64,000 nt of DNA from Balneola sp. (GCA_002696035.1 NZQV01000004.1:1-64000); one strand, 5' to 3'; shown: positions 27,105 through 37,062, numbered from the stretch's first letter. A program made the numbers and translations. Notes: generated by a model from the letters alone, not told the origin.

Positions 27105-28871
27105 ATGGACGTTCAAATTTGGACCTATATTTTAGTTGGTGTCACTTTTGCCATTTATATCGGAATTGCGATCTGGGCGAAAGCCGCAACTACAAGTGAT
27201 TTTTATATTGCAGGTGCGCATGTGAGTCCTCTGACCAACGGCATGGCCACCGCTGCTGACTGGATGTCGGCCGCTTCCTTTCTTTCCATGGCCGGACTCA
27301 TTTCCTTCATGGGTTACGACGGCTCCGTGTACCTGATGGGCTGGACTGGCGGATATGTATTGCTTGCGCTTTTACTGGCTCCATATCTTCGAAAGTTCGG
27401 TAAATTCACCATTCCTGATTTCATTGGCGACCGTTACTATTCAAATTTCGCCCGAACTATTGCCGTTATTTGTGCGGTGATTGTTTCCTTCACTTATGTA
27501 GCGGGACAGATGCGTGGTGTTGGCCTCGTATTCTCTAAATTCCTGGAAGTGAATATTGATATTGGAGTACTTATTGGGATGGCGATCGTTTTTTTCTATG
27601 CTGTTTTAGGTGGAATGAAAGGGATCACTTATACGCAGGTGGCTCAATATTGCGTGCTGATCTTTGCCTTTATGGTGCCGGCCTTTTTTATCTCGTTCCA
27701 GCTCACCGGAAATCCTATTCCCCAGCTTGGCTTTGGCTCTACACTATCGGACGGCTCCGGACAATATCTTCTTGAAAAACTGGATGAACTCCATACTGAA
27801 CTTGGTTTTGCTGCTTATACCAGCGGGACCAAAAGCATGCAGGATGTCTTCTTCATAACGGCTGCTTTAATGATCGGAACCGCCGGACTTCCTCACGTGA
27901 TCGTTCGCTTTTTTACGGTACCGAAAGTGCGGGATGCCCGAATTTCTGTTGGCTATGCGCTGATATTCATCGCCATCTTGTACACCACAGCACCCGCCAT
28001 TGCAGCATTCGCAAAATACAACATGATGGAAACCGTCAACGAAGAGGAATACACGGAAATGCCGGCATGGTTTGGCACCTGGGAGGAAACAGGACTGCTC
28101 ACCTGGGTGGATAAGAATGATGACGGAATTATAACGTACGCTCCCGGTGAGGCTATAAGCGGACTCCCTGACATTCAGCGAAATGCTGAGGGAGAAATTG
28201 TCCGTGGTGCTTTTGGCGAAGTGAAAGTGAATAATACACTGGCGGAAGGGCCCAATGAATTATATGTGGATCGGGATATCATGGTACTGGCCAATCCCGA
28301 GATCGCGAATTTGCCGGCCTGGGTAGCGGGCTTGGTGGCTGCCGGTGGACTTGCTGCCGCCCTCTCAACCGCTGCGGGTTTGTTACTGGTGATCTCCACA
28401 GCGGTTTCGCACGATCTCATCAAGAAACAGATCAAAACCGATATTTCTGATAAAGCCGAGTTGTTATGGGCACGTATTGCGGCTGCGGGAGCTGTGTTGG
28501 TTGCCGGATACTTTGGGATTAATCCGCCCGGATTTGTGGCAGAGGTGGTGGCTATTGCCTTTGGGCTTGCCGCGGCTTCATTCTTCCCGGCCATTATTCT
28601 CGGGATCTTCTACAAGAAGATGAACCGTCAGGGAGCCATCGCCGGAATGATTGCCGGATTGTTGTTTACTCTGGCTTACGTGATCTTCTTCAAGATCGCT
28701 TTCCCCGAATACAATTCACCTGAATACTGGTGGTTTGGAATTTCGCCGGAAGGAATCGGAACGCTGGGAATGCTGTTGAATCTGGCGGTTTCATATGCGG
28801 TGGGGATGATCTTCCCTGAACCACCGAAAGAAGTACAGCAGCTGGTAGAAAGCATTCGGTATCCGCAATGA
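27105..28871 (+). CDS. Sodium:solute symporter large subunit (ActP-like, VC_2705 type)
   Basis: 588 aa, about 13 TM helices, SSS family. Core motifs are FYIAGAHVSPLTNGMATAAD near the N-terminus, RFFTVPKVRDARIS, and AAGGLAAALSTAAGLLLVIS. The substrate is probably acetate or another short carboxylate. A soluble insert of about 90 residues (about 305-395) holds an EF-hand-like loop, VDKNDDGIITYAPGE, with D-x-N-x-D-G spacing that may bind Ca2+. Paired with the DUF4212 subunit upstream. Confidence 0.93.
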   Translation: MDVQIWTYILVGVTFAIYIGIAIWAKAATTSDFYIAGAHVSPLTNGMATAADWMSAASFLSMAGLISFMGYDGSVYLMGWTGGYVLLALLLAPYLRKFGKFTIPDFIGDRYYSNFARTIAVICAVIVSFTYVAGQMRGVGLVFSKFLEVNIDIGVLIGMAIVFFYAVLGGMKGITYTQVAQYCVLIFAFMVPAFFISFQLTGNPIPQLGFGSTLSDGSGQYLLEKLDELHTELGFAAYTSGTKSMQDVFFITAALMIGTAGLPHVIVRFFTVPKVRDARISVGYALIFIAILYTTAPAIAAFAKYNMMETVNEEEYTEMPAWFGTWEETGLLTWVDKNDDGIITYAPGEAISGLPDIQRNAEGEIVRGAFGEVKVNNTLAEGPNELYVDRDIMVLANPEIANLPAWVAGLVAAGGLAAALSTAAGLLLVISTAVSHDLIKKQIKTDISDKAELLWARIAAAGAVLVAGYFGINPPGFVAEVVAIAFGLAAASFFPAIILGIFYKKMNRQGAIAGMIAGLLFTLAYVIFFKIAFPEYNSPEYWWFGISPEGIGTLGMLLNLAVSYAVGMIFPEPPKEVQQLVESIRYPQ

Positions 28872-28892
28872 TAGACAATGAGGAGAAGGGAG

Positions 28893-29750
28893 CTACTGAA
28901 GTACCCTCTCCTCAAAAACTATATCGAAACCGGGAGGGGGAGGGATTATCTGAACCCAGCTTTCATAACTCAAAGCAATGGATGGGCACCCGTTACTTGT
29001 ATGGTCTTCATCCTTCCACCAGCTGTAAATGATCTGTTTATTCTGGCTTTCAATTGAGATCTGTTTATCAAAGCCATTCAGACACCCATTTCCGGTAACT
29101 TTTTTACCGATGATGGTACCTCTCGAAAAATCGAAATTCTCCATAGAGCAGGTCCTTCCGTCATAGCTCGAATACAATTTATTTGCACTCATGCTTACTC
29201 TGGTATTCACAGATAGTGGTTTTTTGAATTCAACAGCTCCGGTTGAGGGATGAATGCTTAGCACATTTTCGTAGTGAATTTTACCTGCAGTCGTATAAGG
29301 ATCATCCTCATAATAAATTGATAAGCTGTCATCATAAATATAGAAAGGAATACTATTGACCCGATAGAGTTCTCCCTGATAGGTTATGCGAAATGGTCTG
29401 GCGCGTGCATAAATAACGATATCCTCAGGACCAATTTCATGATCCCCATTCGTATCCAATGGTTGATAAGACAGTTGATAGGGTTCTGGATTATCACCTG
29501 CCACGAAGTATTCATATTCTCCCTGAGGGGCATAATCTCTTCGAAGCTTTTCGTAATCACTGTTGCTTGATATAGCCATTTGGAAACCGATTCCGCCATG
29601 GGAAAGGCAAGGCGGGAAGGACTCTTCCGGTAATTCAACAAAATGAATGACTTTATTGAGACGAGGATTTAATGAGACTTCTTTGTCACACCCGCTAATA
29701 GTTAGCATAAAGGACATAAATAAAACGAAGGGAAGCAGGCCGGTCTTCAT
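28893..29750 (-). CDS. Hypothetical lipoprotein
   Basis: 285 aa. The signal peptide ends in a lipobox (TISGC, Cys at about residue 21). The mature part has no family I recognise. It contains an acidic segment, DTNGDHEIGPEDIVIYA, with calcium-loop spacing, and several cysteines (CLSHGG, CSMENF, CLNGF, CPSIAL) that may form disulfides. A 36-base hairpin (TGAGGAGAAGGG / CCCTCTCCTCA) at 28879-28914 covers its last codons and stop and may protect or end transcripts from both sides. Confidence 0.7.
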   Translation of the reverse strand: MKTGLLPFVLFMSFMLTISGCDKEVSLNPRLNKVIHFVELPEESFPPCLSHGGIGFQMAISSNSDYEKLRRDYAPQGEYEYFVAGDNPEPYQLSYQPLDTNGDHEIGPEDIVIYARARPFRITYQGELYRVNSIPFYIYDDSLSIYYEDDPYTTAGKIHYENVLSIHPSTGAVEFKKPLSVNTRVSMSANKLYSSYDGRTCSMENFDFSRGTIIGKKVTGNGCLNGFDKQISIESQNKQIIYSWWKDEDHTSNGCPSIALSYESWVQIIPPPPGFDIVFEERVLQ

Positions 29751-29857
29751 GTGTTCAATTTATCGATAAAATAAAAAGATCCTGAATTAAATCAGGTTCA
29801 AGTTTCTAAATAGCTGATCACCAACTTGATGAATGCAAAAGGGATTGAACCGCTACT

Positions 29858-30355
29858 CTAATCTTCTACAGCTCCAGGAAAAAATTTCTTAATGCGCTTT
29901 TTTTTGCCGGTGAAACTGATGTCAGACCTTCCTTCGATCTTATTTTCAACCAAGCTAAAAATTTCGCCGAAGTTGGTGTATAAACTTCCAAGGGAAACAG
30001 CTTTCCCATCGGACTTAAAACTGACAATGCCCTTATCGCAGAAAACCTCCTCGATATCATCATAATGCAAGCTGAAAGAACCGAATACCCCTTTTTTCCG
30101 AAAGCCGGATTCTGTCACTTCTATCTCATAGAAGAAGCTGTAAACCATAGAAAAGACGGATCCAATAATTGCAAGACCAAGTACAATAACCGGCCAGGTA
30201 TTGTTTCGCTCCACGGCAGGTTCAAAGATCAGATTTATGCCAAAAAGGATATCAACCACAACATCCAGGCAAACAACAAAGATGAATAAAGCAGACAAGT
30301 TGAGAATCGCTTTCCAGAGTGGTTTGAGCGAAGTAGTGTAAAGTATATCATTCAT
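29858..30355 (-). CDS. Small membrane protein with two TM helices and a PH-like domain
   Basis: 165 aa from ATG 30355 (MNDILYTTSLKPLWK); the reading frame runs open 34 codons further upstream, but that part looks like leader sequence. TM helices lie at about 14-38 and 55-77. A PH-like domain follows (YEIEVTESGFRKKGVFG, LHYDDIEEVFCDKGIVSFKS) and a basic C-terminus. It shares its layout with the protein at 1293-1775. Function unknown. Confidence 0.72.
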   Translation of the reverse strand: MNDILYTTSLKPLWKAILNLSALFIFVVCLDVVVDILFGINLIFEPAVERNNTWPVIVLGLAIIGSVFSMVYSFFYEIEVTESGFRKKGVFGSFSLHYDDIEEVFCDKGIVSFKSDGKAVSLGSLYTNFGEIFSLVENKIEGRSDISFTGKKKRIKKFFPGAVED

Positions 30356-30420
30356 TGTAAAACCCCATTTTTCTTTGAATGAAGTAAGAGAAAATGGGGG
30401 GTTAATGCAAACGGTACCTT

Positions 30421-30861
30421 TTAGAACCAGCCAGATCCAAGTCCGCGGAAGGGCCATGGGATGGAAGCGATCATGATCAGTAACCCAATTCCGTATGTGA
30501 TTGCTACTCTTTTATGTTTGGCGATTGAGTCTTCCATTCTCTTGGCTGTGCTGAAGCCAAAGGTGATAAGGGCAATCGCGATGAGCATCATAAGGCTATG
30601 TTCCACCGTAAAAAATCGCAAGATCTGACTTTCCATCACGCCCGATTCAAAAGAAACTTTGGGACTTGTAAAGTATAAACCAAGACCTATCATAAGCTGA
30701 ATGTGGGTAAAGATAAGTGCCAGCAAAGCCGCGATCCGGTCACCTTTCTGGTATTCTTTCTTGCCGGTCCAGCCGGAAACTGCTTTAATGATCGCCCAAA
30801 CAATAAGTGCCAATGCGATCCATCGAAGTCCTGAGTGTGCGTGAAGTAAACCGTTGTACAT
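30421..30861 (-). CDS. Four-TM 'cytochrome b-like' membrane protein
   Basis: 146 aa with four TM helices. Histidines occur near or in the helices: LHAHSGLRW, FTHIQLMIGL and FTVEHSLMMLIAI. The family is usually annotated as cytochrome B in Bacteroidota, but haem binding is not demonstrated to my knowledge. It ends in a conserved-looking IPWPFRGLGSGWF. Alone on its strand with 65 bp to the PH-like gene. Confidence 0.8.
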   Translation of the reverse strand: MYNGLLHAHSGLRWIALALIVWAIIKAVSGWTGKKEYQKGDRIAALLALIFTHIQLMIGLGLYFTSPKVSFESGVMESQILRFFTVEHSLMMLIAIALITFGFSTAKRMEDSIAKHKRVAITYGIGLLIMIASIPWPFRGLGSGWF

Positions 30862-30991
30862 AGCTTTGAAAGTTAATTTGAAAATTGTGCTTTGAATATA
30901 GGAAAATTGGGCTGGTTAATGGAAAAATAGTTAATGGTTATTTGCACAGGATATAAATTTTGGAGTGTCCATATAACCATTAAACCAATAC

Positions 30992-31345
30992 TTAAATCCT
31001 TGATCCTAATTTCCTGAAAATGCGGTTCACTCGTCGCTTATTAACGCCCAGATCATAAGCTCCAAGCCGACTGGCACTACGGATGAAAATGGTCGTTTGT
31101 CCATCAGCTTCTTCCAGTATCACATCCACATCATCCTTAAAACCAAAAACGGGAATCCGATAAATGGCATGAATTTCAATTCGCTTGGGGTCGAGGACTT
31201 CATAAGAGTGAGCTTCCTTCTCAAAGATCTGTGACAGAGCCCCGAATAATTTGTCCATGCCCACGTCAAAGTTACGGGATGTTCGGACACAATTAGGTGT
31301 AACAGGACAGGGAGGAAGCGGGTTGTTAGGAATATTCTGAGCCAT
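30992..31345 (-). CDS. DUF1499 family protein
   Basis: 117 aa. DUF1499 hallmarks are PCPVTPNCVRTSR near the N-terminus, IEIHAIYRIPVFGFKDDVDV, and IFIRSASRLGAYDLGVNKRRVNRI at the C-terminus. The family is widespread and of unknown function. There is no signal peptide. It follows the LOG gene on the same strand at 43 bp. Confidence 0.88.
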   Translation of the reverse strand: MAQNIPNNPLPPCPVTPNCVRTSRNFDVGMDKLFGALSQIFEKEAHSYEVLDPKRIEIHAIYRIPVFGFKDDVDVILEEADGQTTIFIRSASRLGAYDLGVNKRRVNRIFRKLGSRI

Positions 31346-31388
31346 AGAGGATCACATCTTTTTATTCATCGTGATGGTGGGAACCAAA

Positions 31389-31940
31389 TCAATCCAGCTC
31401 AAAGAATCGTTCCAGCTGTTGAAAGCAAGATTCCAGGTCTTCACATACATGAAAGAGAGAAAGGCTTTCTTTATGGATGAATTCGTGTTTCACCGCATTT
31501 TCGGTGTATTGAACCAGTCCATCAAAATAGCCTTCACTATTCAAAAGGAAAATGGGTTTGTTGTGAAGGCCGAGCTGCCGCCACGTCAGGATCTCAAAAA
31601 ATTCATCGAGGGTTCCGAAGCCGCCGGGGAGTACAAGAAAAGCATCCGACAACGATTCCATCAATGCTTTTCGGGTGTGCATGTCCTGTGTTTCATGGAG
31701 GTCGGTGAGTCCTTTATGAGCAACTTCCCGGTCTTTCAGGTGGGTGGGAATCACACCGACCACCTCACCGCCTTCTGTAAGCGCGGCATTCGCGAGTTCA
31801 CCCATCATTCCAATTTTACCACCGCCATAAACAACTCCCCAATCCCGGTGGGCAATTTCTCGCCCGGCTTGTTTTGCTAATTCAGGAAATTTGGGATTAT
31901 TACCTTTTCGTGAACCACAATACACACAAATATTTTTCAT
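31389..31940 (-). CDS. LOG family nucleotide 5'-monophosphate phosphoribohydrolase
   Basis: 183 aa. The lysine-decarboxylase-like 'LOG' fold carries GGGKIGMMGELANAAL and the catalytic PGGFGTLDEFFEILTWRQLG motif (PGGxGTxxE). It hydrolyses N-glycosidic bonds of nucleoside or cytokinin monophosphates. Its ATG overlaps the stop of the cysteine desulfurase gene by one base, so the two are coupled. Confidence 0.93.
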   Translation of the reverse strand: MKNICVYCGSRKGNNPKFPELAKQAGREIAHRDWGVVYGGGKIGMMGELANAALTEGGEVVGVIPTHLKDREVAHKGLTDLHETQDMHTRKALMESLSDAFLVLPGGFGTLDEFFEILTWRQLGLHNKPIFLLNSEGYFDGLVQYTENAVKHEFIHKESLSLFHVCEDLESCFQQLERFFELD

Positions 31941-33100
31941 TAAGCTACGGTAAACAGTCGATTCAAAATTTTATCCAGTTTCTCTACAAAATAATGGATG
32001 TCTTCTTCGGTATTCTGTTTCCCAAAACTAAGCCGGATACTGGAGTTGGCAAGATCGGGATCCATCCCAATTCCGTTTAAGACATGCGAGGGCTCCATCG
32101 CTCCGGATGTGCAAGCTGAGCCATTCGAAACACAGATTCCTTCAATATCAAGGTTTTGAAGGAGCATTTCGCCACTTATAAAATTCCCGTCATTATCACT
32201 AAAAGACAGGTTTACAATGTGAGGTGCGCCTTTATCCTGCGGGCCGTTTACCCGCACATTCACGGATAATTTTTGCTTGAGCTGAGTAAGTAAGGTTTCC
32301 CGAAGGTTCTTGTAGTGCCTGGTATTTTCATCCATCTCCTGAACCGAAAGTTCCAGCGCCTTAGCGAAACCTACAATTCCGGGCACATTCAGTGTTCCGC
32401 CACGACGACGTCGTTCCTGTGAACCGCCGATCATCCATGGGATCCATCGTGCTCCATTTCGTACATACATGATGCCCACACCTTTAGGACCATAAATTTT
32501 GTGTCCGCTGCCGCTCAGGAAATCCAGGCCTAATTCCTCCACATTTACGGGGATCTTACCCAGGCTTTGAACGGTATCGGAGTGAAGGGGAACGTCAAAT
32601 TCTTTGCACACCTCAGCTATTTCTGAAAGTGGATTGATGGTGCCGATCTCGTTATTGACATGCATGAGTGTAACCAAGGCAGTGTTTTCTGTGATCACTT
32701 CCCGGACGGCATCTGCTGTGATGGTCCCACAATTCCGGGGTTCTGCGAAAACGGGTTTGATGTCGTGCATTTTCTCCATCTCCACCGTATGCAGTACGGC
32801 GTGATGTTCCAGCTCAGAAGTAACTACTTCATTTTTACCCTCCGAAACCGCCAACACTCCTTTGATTACCGCATTATCACTTTCAGTGCCCCCGCTGGTG
32901 AAAACGACCTCAGTTGGTTTAGCACCAATGAGTTTAGCTACTTTCTCGCGGGCTTCCTCAACAACGGATTTAGATTTCTGGCCCAGGTGATGCGCAGAAT
33001 TGGCATTTCCATAACTTTCCTTCAGATAAGGCATCATCGCCTCTAAAACCCGCTCATCGAGGGGGGTGGTGGCAGCATGATCAAAGTAAACCGTTTTCAT
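31940..33100 (-). CDS. Cysteine desulfurase (IscS/NifS type)
   Basis: 386 aa from ATG 33100 (MKTVYFDHAATTPLDERV), preceded by GGGA; an in-frame start 72 bp upstream adds an unconserved tail. The PLP lysine is in SGSGHKIYGPKG and the persulfide cysteine in NGSACTSGAMEPSHVL, the short-loop, group I type. It supplies sulfur for Fe-S clusters and thiolated tRNA. No iscU or mnmA lies nearby. Confidence 0.94.
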   Translation of the reverse strand: MKTVYFDHAATTPLDERVLEAMMPYLKESYGNANSAHHLGQKSKSVVEEAREKVAKLIGAKPTEVVFTSGGTESDNAVIKGVLAVSEGKNEVVTSELEHHAVLHTVEMEKMHDIKPVFAEPRNCGTITADAVREVITENTALVTLMHVNNEIGTINPLSEIAEVCKEFDVPLHSDTVQSLGKIPVNVEELGLDFLSGSGHKIYGPKGVGIMYVRNGARWIPWMIGGSQERRRRGGTLNVPGIVGFAKALELSVQEMDENTRHYKNLRETLLTQLKQKLSVNVRVNGPQDKGAPHIVNLSFSDNDGNFISGEMLLQNLDIEGICVSNGSACTSGAMEPSHVLNGIGMDPDLANSSIRLSFGKQNTEEDIHYFVEKLDKILNRLFTVA

Positions 33101-33172
33101 CAATTCCCAATTGTTTTGTGTTGAATTTGACGGACTAAAAATATCCATAATCCCAATGAAAAGCAGACGCAA

Positions 33173-33628
33173 AAGGCCACCTAAAATCAGGCTTGGAAAG
33201 TAGGTTTGGGATAGTCTTTCAGTGTATTACGCGACTAAGCTTTTCAGAAGGCATGGACCTGATTTTAGGCTGTGGTAGCGCGTCTCTCCAGAGTCGCGTG
33301 TTTGTATCCTTTAAGACAATGGGCACTATTTCTTTGAGATCAAATTCTCATTCAAATGTACGTTCTTTGTTTTTTTACTATCGACTCTGGAGAGTCGATG
33401 TACGTACCCCAATAGAAGTTTTATATATAAGAAACCATGTTTTTTTGATCGAACTGAGGTTCAAAGAAACTTCATCTACAATTAATACTGCGAAACTCTG
33501 CGAGTAATAAAATAAGTCTTCAGACTTGAAGAGCATAGATCAATCTCCAACCATTCATCAAAACTTCATTTCGTGATGAGAACTTGGTACCTTCAAGTCG
33601 ACTTTCAATCACAAATCATTGTACACTC
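33173..33628. repeat. Gene-free region with a pair of CTCTCCAGAG-type palindromes
   Basis: No gene seen. A palindrome CGCG-TCTCTCCAGAGT-CGCG at 33279-33298 and a related TCGACTCTGGAGAGTCGA at 33381-33398 lie in opposite orientation about 80 bp apart, like a REP pair. A related decayed copy (CGCGACTCTCCGGATTCGC) is at about 61929. An AAGTCTTCAGACTT hairpin is at about 33510. Confidence 0.55.
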
Positions 33629-34822
33629 ATGGCAAAACTCACTCTCAACGACGTCGAAGTAAAAGACAAAAAAGTGCTGATGCGCGTAGATTTCAACGTG
33701 CCCATCAAAGATGGGACTATCACCGATGACAACCGCATTGTGCAGGCATTGCCTTCCATAAAGCATGTAATTGAAAATGGCGGGTTGCTGATCCTGACCA
33801 GTCACCTTGGAAGACCTGCCGGAGAATTCGATCCGGAATTTTCACTCAAACCGGCTGCAGATCATCTGGCTACTTTGGTAGATGCGAATGTTCACTTTGC
33901 CATAGACTGCATTGGTGAAAAAGCAGAATCAGTGATCGAGAAAGCTGACTTCGGAGATATTGTGGTATTGGAGAACGTACGCTTTCACCCCGAAGAGAAA
34001 AAGAATGATGAGGAATTCAGCAAGAAATTAGCAGCTCACGGAGATCTGTTTGTGAACGATGCTTTTGGAAGTTCACACCGTGCTCATGCCTCGGTAGCCG
34101 GAGTGACGAGATACCTGCAGCCGGCCGTTTCCGGTTTTCTGCTGGAGAAAGAGATCAAGTATCTGGAGGAAACCATCAACGAACCCGAGCATCCATTTGT
34201 GGCTATTTTGGGTGGAGCCAAGGTGTCGGATAAAATTGGGGTGATCGAGAACCTGCTGGATAAAGTCGATACCATCATCGTGGGTGGCGGCATGACATAC
34301 ACCTTCTACAAAGCCAAAGGCTGGCCGGTCGGGAATTCCCTGGTAGAAGAGGATAAAGTGGATCTGGCCAAGGAATTACTGGAGAAAGCTGAAGAAGCAG
34401 GAGTTAAATTTCTGCTTCCCATGGATTCCGTAGTTGCTAAAGAATTCAAAAATGATGCAGAGCACAAAGTCGTAGACGAGGAAGGCATCGAAGACGGATG
34501 GATGGGACTGGATATTGGTCCTGAATCGTCGTTGGCATTCAGCAACCAGATCAAATCTGCGAAAACAGTGCTATGGAATGGTCCTATGGGCGTTTTCGAA
34601 ATGGAAAATTTTGCAGACGGAACCTTTGCCGTAGCCGAAGCGCTGGCCGAAGCCACGAAGTTTGGAGCCACGACTATCATTGGCGGGGGCGATTCTGCTT
34701 CAGCCATAAAAGCAGCCGGATTGATGGATAAGGTTTCCCATGTATCCACCGGTGGCGGCGCCAGCCTGGAATACCTGGAAGGCAAAGAACTCCCGGGCGT
34801 TTCTTCGCTGACGGATAAGTAA
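33629..34822 (+). CDS. pgk: Phosphoglycerate kinase
   Basis: 397 aa from ATG 33629 ([16 protein letters not shown]), the family-standard start and length; upstream in-frame ATG 33584 is rejected. It makes ATP from 1,3-bisphosphoglycerate in glycolysis. Signatures are [39 protein letters not shown], and the C-terminal nucleotide site [13 protein letters not shown] and [13 protein letters not shown]. Monocistronic, ended by a REP-type hairpin. Confidence 0.97.
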   Translation: MAKLTLNDVEVKDKKVLMRVDFNVPIKDGTITDDNRIVQALPSIKHVIENGGLLILTSHLGRPAGEFDPEFSLKPAADHLATLVDANVHFAIDCIGEKAESVIEKADFGDIVVLENVRFHPEEKKNDEEFSKKLAAHGDLFVNDAFGSSHRAHASVAGVTRYLQPAVSGFLLEKEIKYLEETINEPEHPFVAILGGAKVSDKIGVIENLLDKVDTIIVGGGMTYTFYKAKGWPVGNSLVEEDKVDLAKELLEKAEEAGVKFLLPMDSVVAKEFKNDAEHKVVDEEGIEDGWMGLDIGPESSLAFSNQIKSAKTVLWNGPMGVFEMENFADGTFAVAEALAEATKFGATTIIGGGDSASAIKAAGLMDKVSHVSTGGGASLEYLEGKELPGVSSLTDK

Positions 34823-34880
34823 TTCGATTCATCACAATCTGATGTTTGTGGCATGATTGTGCGGAATTTTGAAAAACATA

Positions 34881-34907
34881 GGCCGGGCAGCTTGCCCGAC
34901 CTTTTTT
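34881..34907 (+). terminator. Terminator of pgk formed by a REP palindrome
   Basis: The hairpin GGCCGGGCAGCTTGCCCGACC, followed by TTTTTT, contains the same GGGCAGCTTGCCCGAC core as the repeats flanking the broken transposase at 36395. A mobile REP appears to serve as the intrinsic terminator. Confidence 0.8.
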
Positions 34908-35051
34908 GTTTTATCCCAAAATGCAGTAGATTCGGAAAGTTCCTTTTCACAAAATCCTTCATATCGCAAAACAGCTACAGAATTAAACCATAAACTGAAT
35001 TACTAAAAAGGAATCCAATTCCGGTAATTCTATTCTGTAACTACTATTGAT

Positions 35052-36239
35052 ATGAAAATGTTGATTGCTCTTCTTTTTGTTTTATTTGGGGTGAATAACT
35101 TGGTGTTTGCGCAGCTACCAATTACTTCTTTTCCATTCGCTTCACGAAATTTTGATGTAAAAAGCCTCTCTTTAGGAAGTGCTACGGTTTCTTTACCAGA
35201 TCAAAATGGAAACACTCGGATAAATCCTGCTGGGTTTGGAGAGAAAGGAGTCTTACAGGTTTCTCCGGATTGGTCAATATTAGTGGTACCTCAAATTGAT
35301 TCCTTTAGAGAATACAGAATGAATGCAAATTATGATTTCGGTAATTCGGCAATAGCTTTTCGGGTTCAAAGAATGGAAACAGGAGAGCAGAAACCTGCCT
35401 TTTTTTATCCTACTGCTTTTGGCCAAAAATTTAATACTAATGATATGTTCACGAGTTTAAGCTACTCTCATTCATTTAAAAATAATTTCAGAATAGGTGC
35501 TTCATTAAACTATTTGTATGGTGGAGAATCAACTGGAAGTAGTATTTCAGCACGTAAAACAGAAGCTGTGGATACCTGGAGTGTGGATCTGGGCTTTCAA
35601 TATGAGTTTTCTAAGAGAATGGATAATCTAACACTGCGACCTAACTTTGGAATGTCGCTGACTAATTTCGGGCAACCCGTAGAATACTTTGATCCTGGTA
35701 GTTCGGATCCTCTGCCTACAAAGTTACAAGCAGGAGTAGGTATTACGATAAGTTCCATCAACAAAGTATTCGACAGGAAGCAGTTCGAGCTAACTCTTTT
35801 GCAAAATGCATCAAAAATTATGGCTCGTACTGAATTAAAAGGCTCCGATTCAAACATGCAGTTTTCGGCTATGAATCCCTTCAAAGCATTAATAAGATCC
35901 TGGGATAGTTACAGATATTTTGACGGGCATAACACTATTACCGTTGCTCTGATCGAACAGATTTGGTGGCATTCAGGAGTTGAAATAAAGTGGATAGAGA
36001 CGCTTTCAATAAGGATGGGCCTCGAGCAAGCGGGCAAATGGGAAGAACGTCTTTCATATTGGTCGGTGGGAGCAGGCTTAGATTTATATTACTTGGTTTT
36101 TGATTACGCTTACTTATCTGATACATATGCCGCCGATGATTACGGTGATTACTTTAGTGGCTCACATTGGCAACTAACCGGCCGTATTCCTTTAGATGGA
36201 AACAAACCTGAAACGATTTTAAGTGAATTTTTTAAATGA
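35052..36239 (+). CDS. PorV/PorQ-like outer-membrane barrel protein
   Basis: 395 aa with a clear signal peptide (cut after LVFA). The mature sequence opens with a 'SFPFASRNFDVKSLSLGSATVSLPDQNGNTRINPAGFG' type region, characteristic of FadL-related PorV/PorQ proteins, and continues as an amphipathic barrel. In this group such proteins carry T9SS cargo or form the attachment complex. An actual T9SS role is only suggested; it is not next to other por genes. Confidence 0.72.
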   Translation: MKMLIALLFVLFGVNNLVFAQLPITSFPFASRNFDVKSLSLGSATVSLPDQNGNTRINPAGFGEKGVLQVSPDWSILVVPQIDSFREYRMNANYDFGNSAIAFRVQRMETGEQKPAFFYPTAFGQKFNTNDMFTSLSYSHSFKNNFRIGASLNYLYGGESTGSSISARKTEAVDTWSVDLGFQYEFSKRMDNLTLRPNFGMSLTNFGQPVEYFDPGSSDPLPTKLQAGVGITISSINKVFDRKQFELTLLQNASKIMARTELKGSDSNMQFSAMNPFKALIRSWDSYRYFDGHNTITVALIEQIWWHSGVEIKWIETLSIRMGLEQAGKWEERLSYWSVGAGLDLYYLVFDYAYLSDTYAADDYGDYFSGSHWQLTGRIPLDGNKPETILSEFFK

Positions 36240-36241
36240 AG

Positions 36242-36325
36242 CGTAGCAAGGGCAGCTTGCCCGACTATGTTTACTTCAAATCCGTTGAGTTATTTATAAC
36301 GGACGGGCAAGCTGCCCGTCCTACG
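36242..36325. repeat. REP pair (BIME), upstream of the broken transposase
   Basis: An 84-bp unit bounded by CGTAG...CTACG, with GGGCAGCTTGCCCGAC at 36250-36265 and CGGGCAAGCTGCCCG at 36304-36318 in opposite orientation. It is about 82% identical by eye to the unit at 37063-37146. Confidence 0.88.
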
Positions 36326-36394
36326 TGTTCTGTTGAAATCCATAAAATTATAACCGATAATAAGGATCAAGAACAGGGTGTAAAACATAAAAAG

Positions 36395-37054
36395 ATGAAT
36401 TTCTATCGCCGAAATCTTCCGCATTGGCAACCGCATGGGGCTGAGTACTTCGTTACATTTCGGTTAGCAGGTTCACTTCCTAAGGAAGCAATAGTGAAAT
36501 TGAAAAGAGAAAGGGACCTGCTGATTCAAAAGCTTAGCACTGGTTTATCAGGATCGGGCAAGCTGCCCGATCTACGGGCTAAAATTCATAAGCATATTTT
36601 TAAGAAGTATGAAGAATTCTTGGATGAAGGTTTAACAGGTCCAACGTGGTTAGCTCAAACTGAAGTTGCTGAGGTTGTATAAGAAGCAATTCATTTTAGG
36701 GATGGTAAGGAATATGAGCTTTATGCTTACAGTATGATGCCCAATCATGTTCATTTAGTTTTTAAACTACCGGATCCAAAAAGTATGAATCCAGAGGAAA
36801 ATGAAGACTTTCCAGTGACGAAATTGCTGCATTCACTAAAATCATACACGCCCAATGAAGCTAATAGAGCTTTATCGAGGACAGGAAATCCATTTTGGCA
36901 ATCGGAGAGTTACGACTATGTGGTTAGGGACAGCAATGAATTAGAAAGGGTTATTTATTATACGCTTAATAATCCGGTAAAAGCTGAATTAGTGAAAGAA
37001 TGGAGAAAGTGGAAGTACTCTTATTGCAAACCAGAATTTCTTAGTGAGTTTTGA
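36395..37054 (+). pseudogene. REP-associated tyrosine transposase (RAYT), interrupted by a stop codon
   Basis: A single frame of about 219 codons from ATG 36395 (MNFYRRNLPHWQPHG) broken by TAA at 36680-36682; the frame continues without shift (EAIHFRDGKEYELYAY). The HUH motif MMPNHVHLVF and the nickase-tyrosine region (SYDYVVRDSNELERVIYYTLNNPVKAELV) both follow the stop, so the first product alone cannot be active. A REP palindrome also lies inside the coding part. It is flanked by two copies of the same 84-bp REP pair. Confidence 0.88.
36555..36569. repeat. REP palindrome inside the RAYT coding sequence
   Basis: CGGGCAAGCTGCCCG, followed by GATCTACG exactly as in the outer repeats, lies in frame and encodes SGKLPDL. 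It is probably an insertion of the element's own repeat. Confidence 0.85.
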
Positions 37055-37062
37055 AAGCACCA

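Noticed and set aside
28879-28914. Intrinsic terminator between the symporter and lipoprotein genes
   Set aside because: The hairpin is strong but has no T-run on either strand and covers the last codons of the lipoprotein gene; noted only as a hairpin.
33193-33507. A 104-codon reading frame in the gap before pgk
   Set aside because: It runs through two REP-like palindromes, has no recognisable domain and no ribosome binding site.
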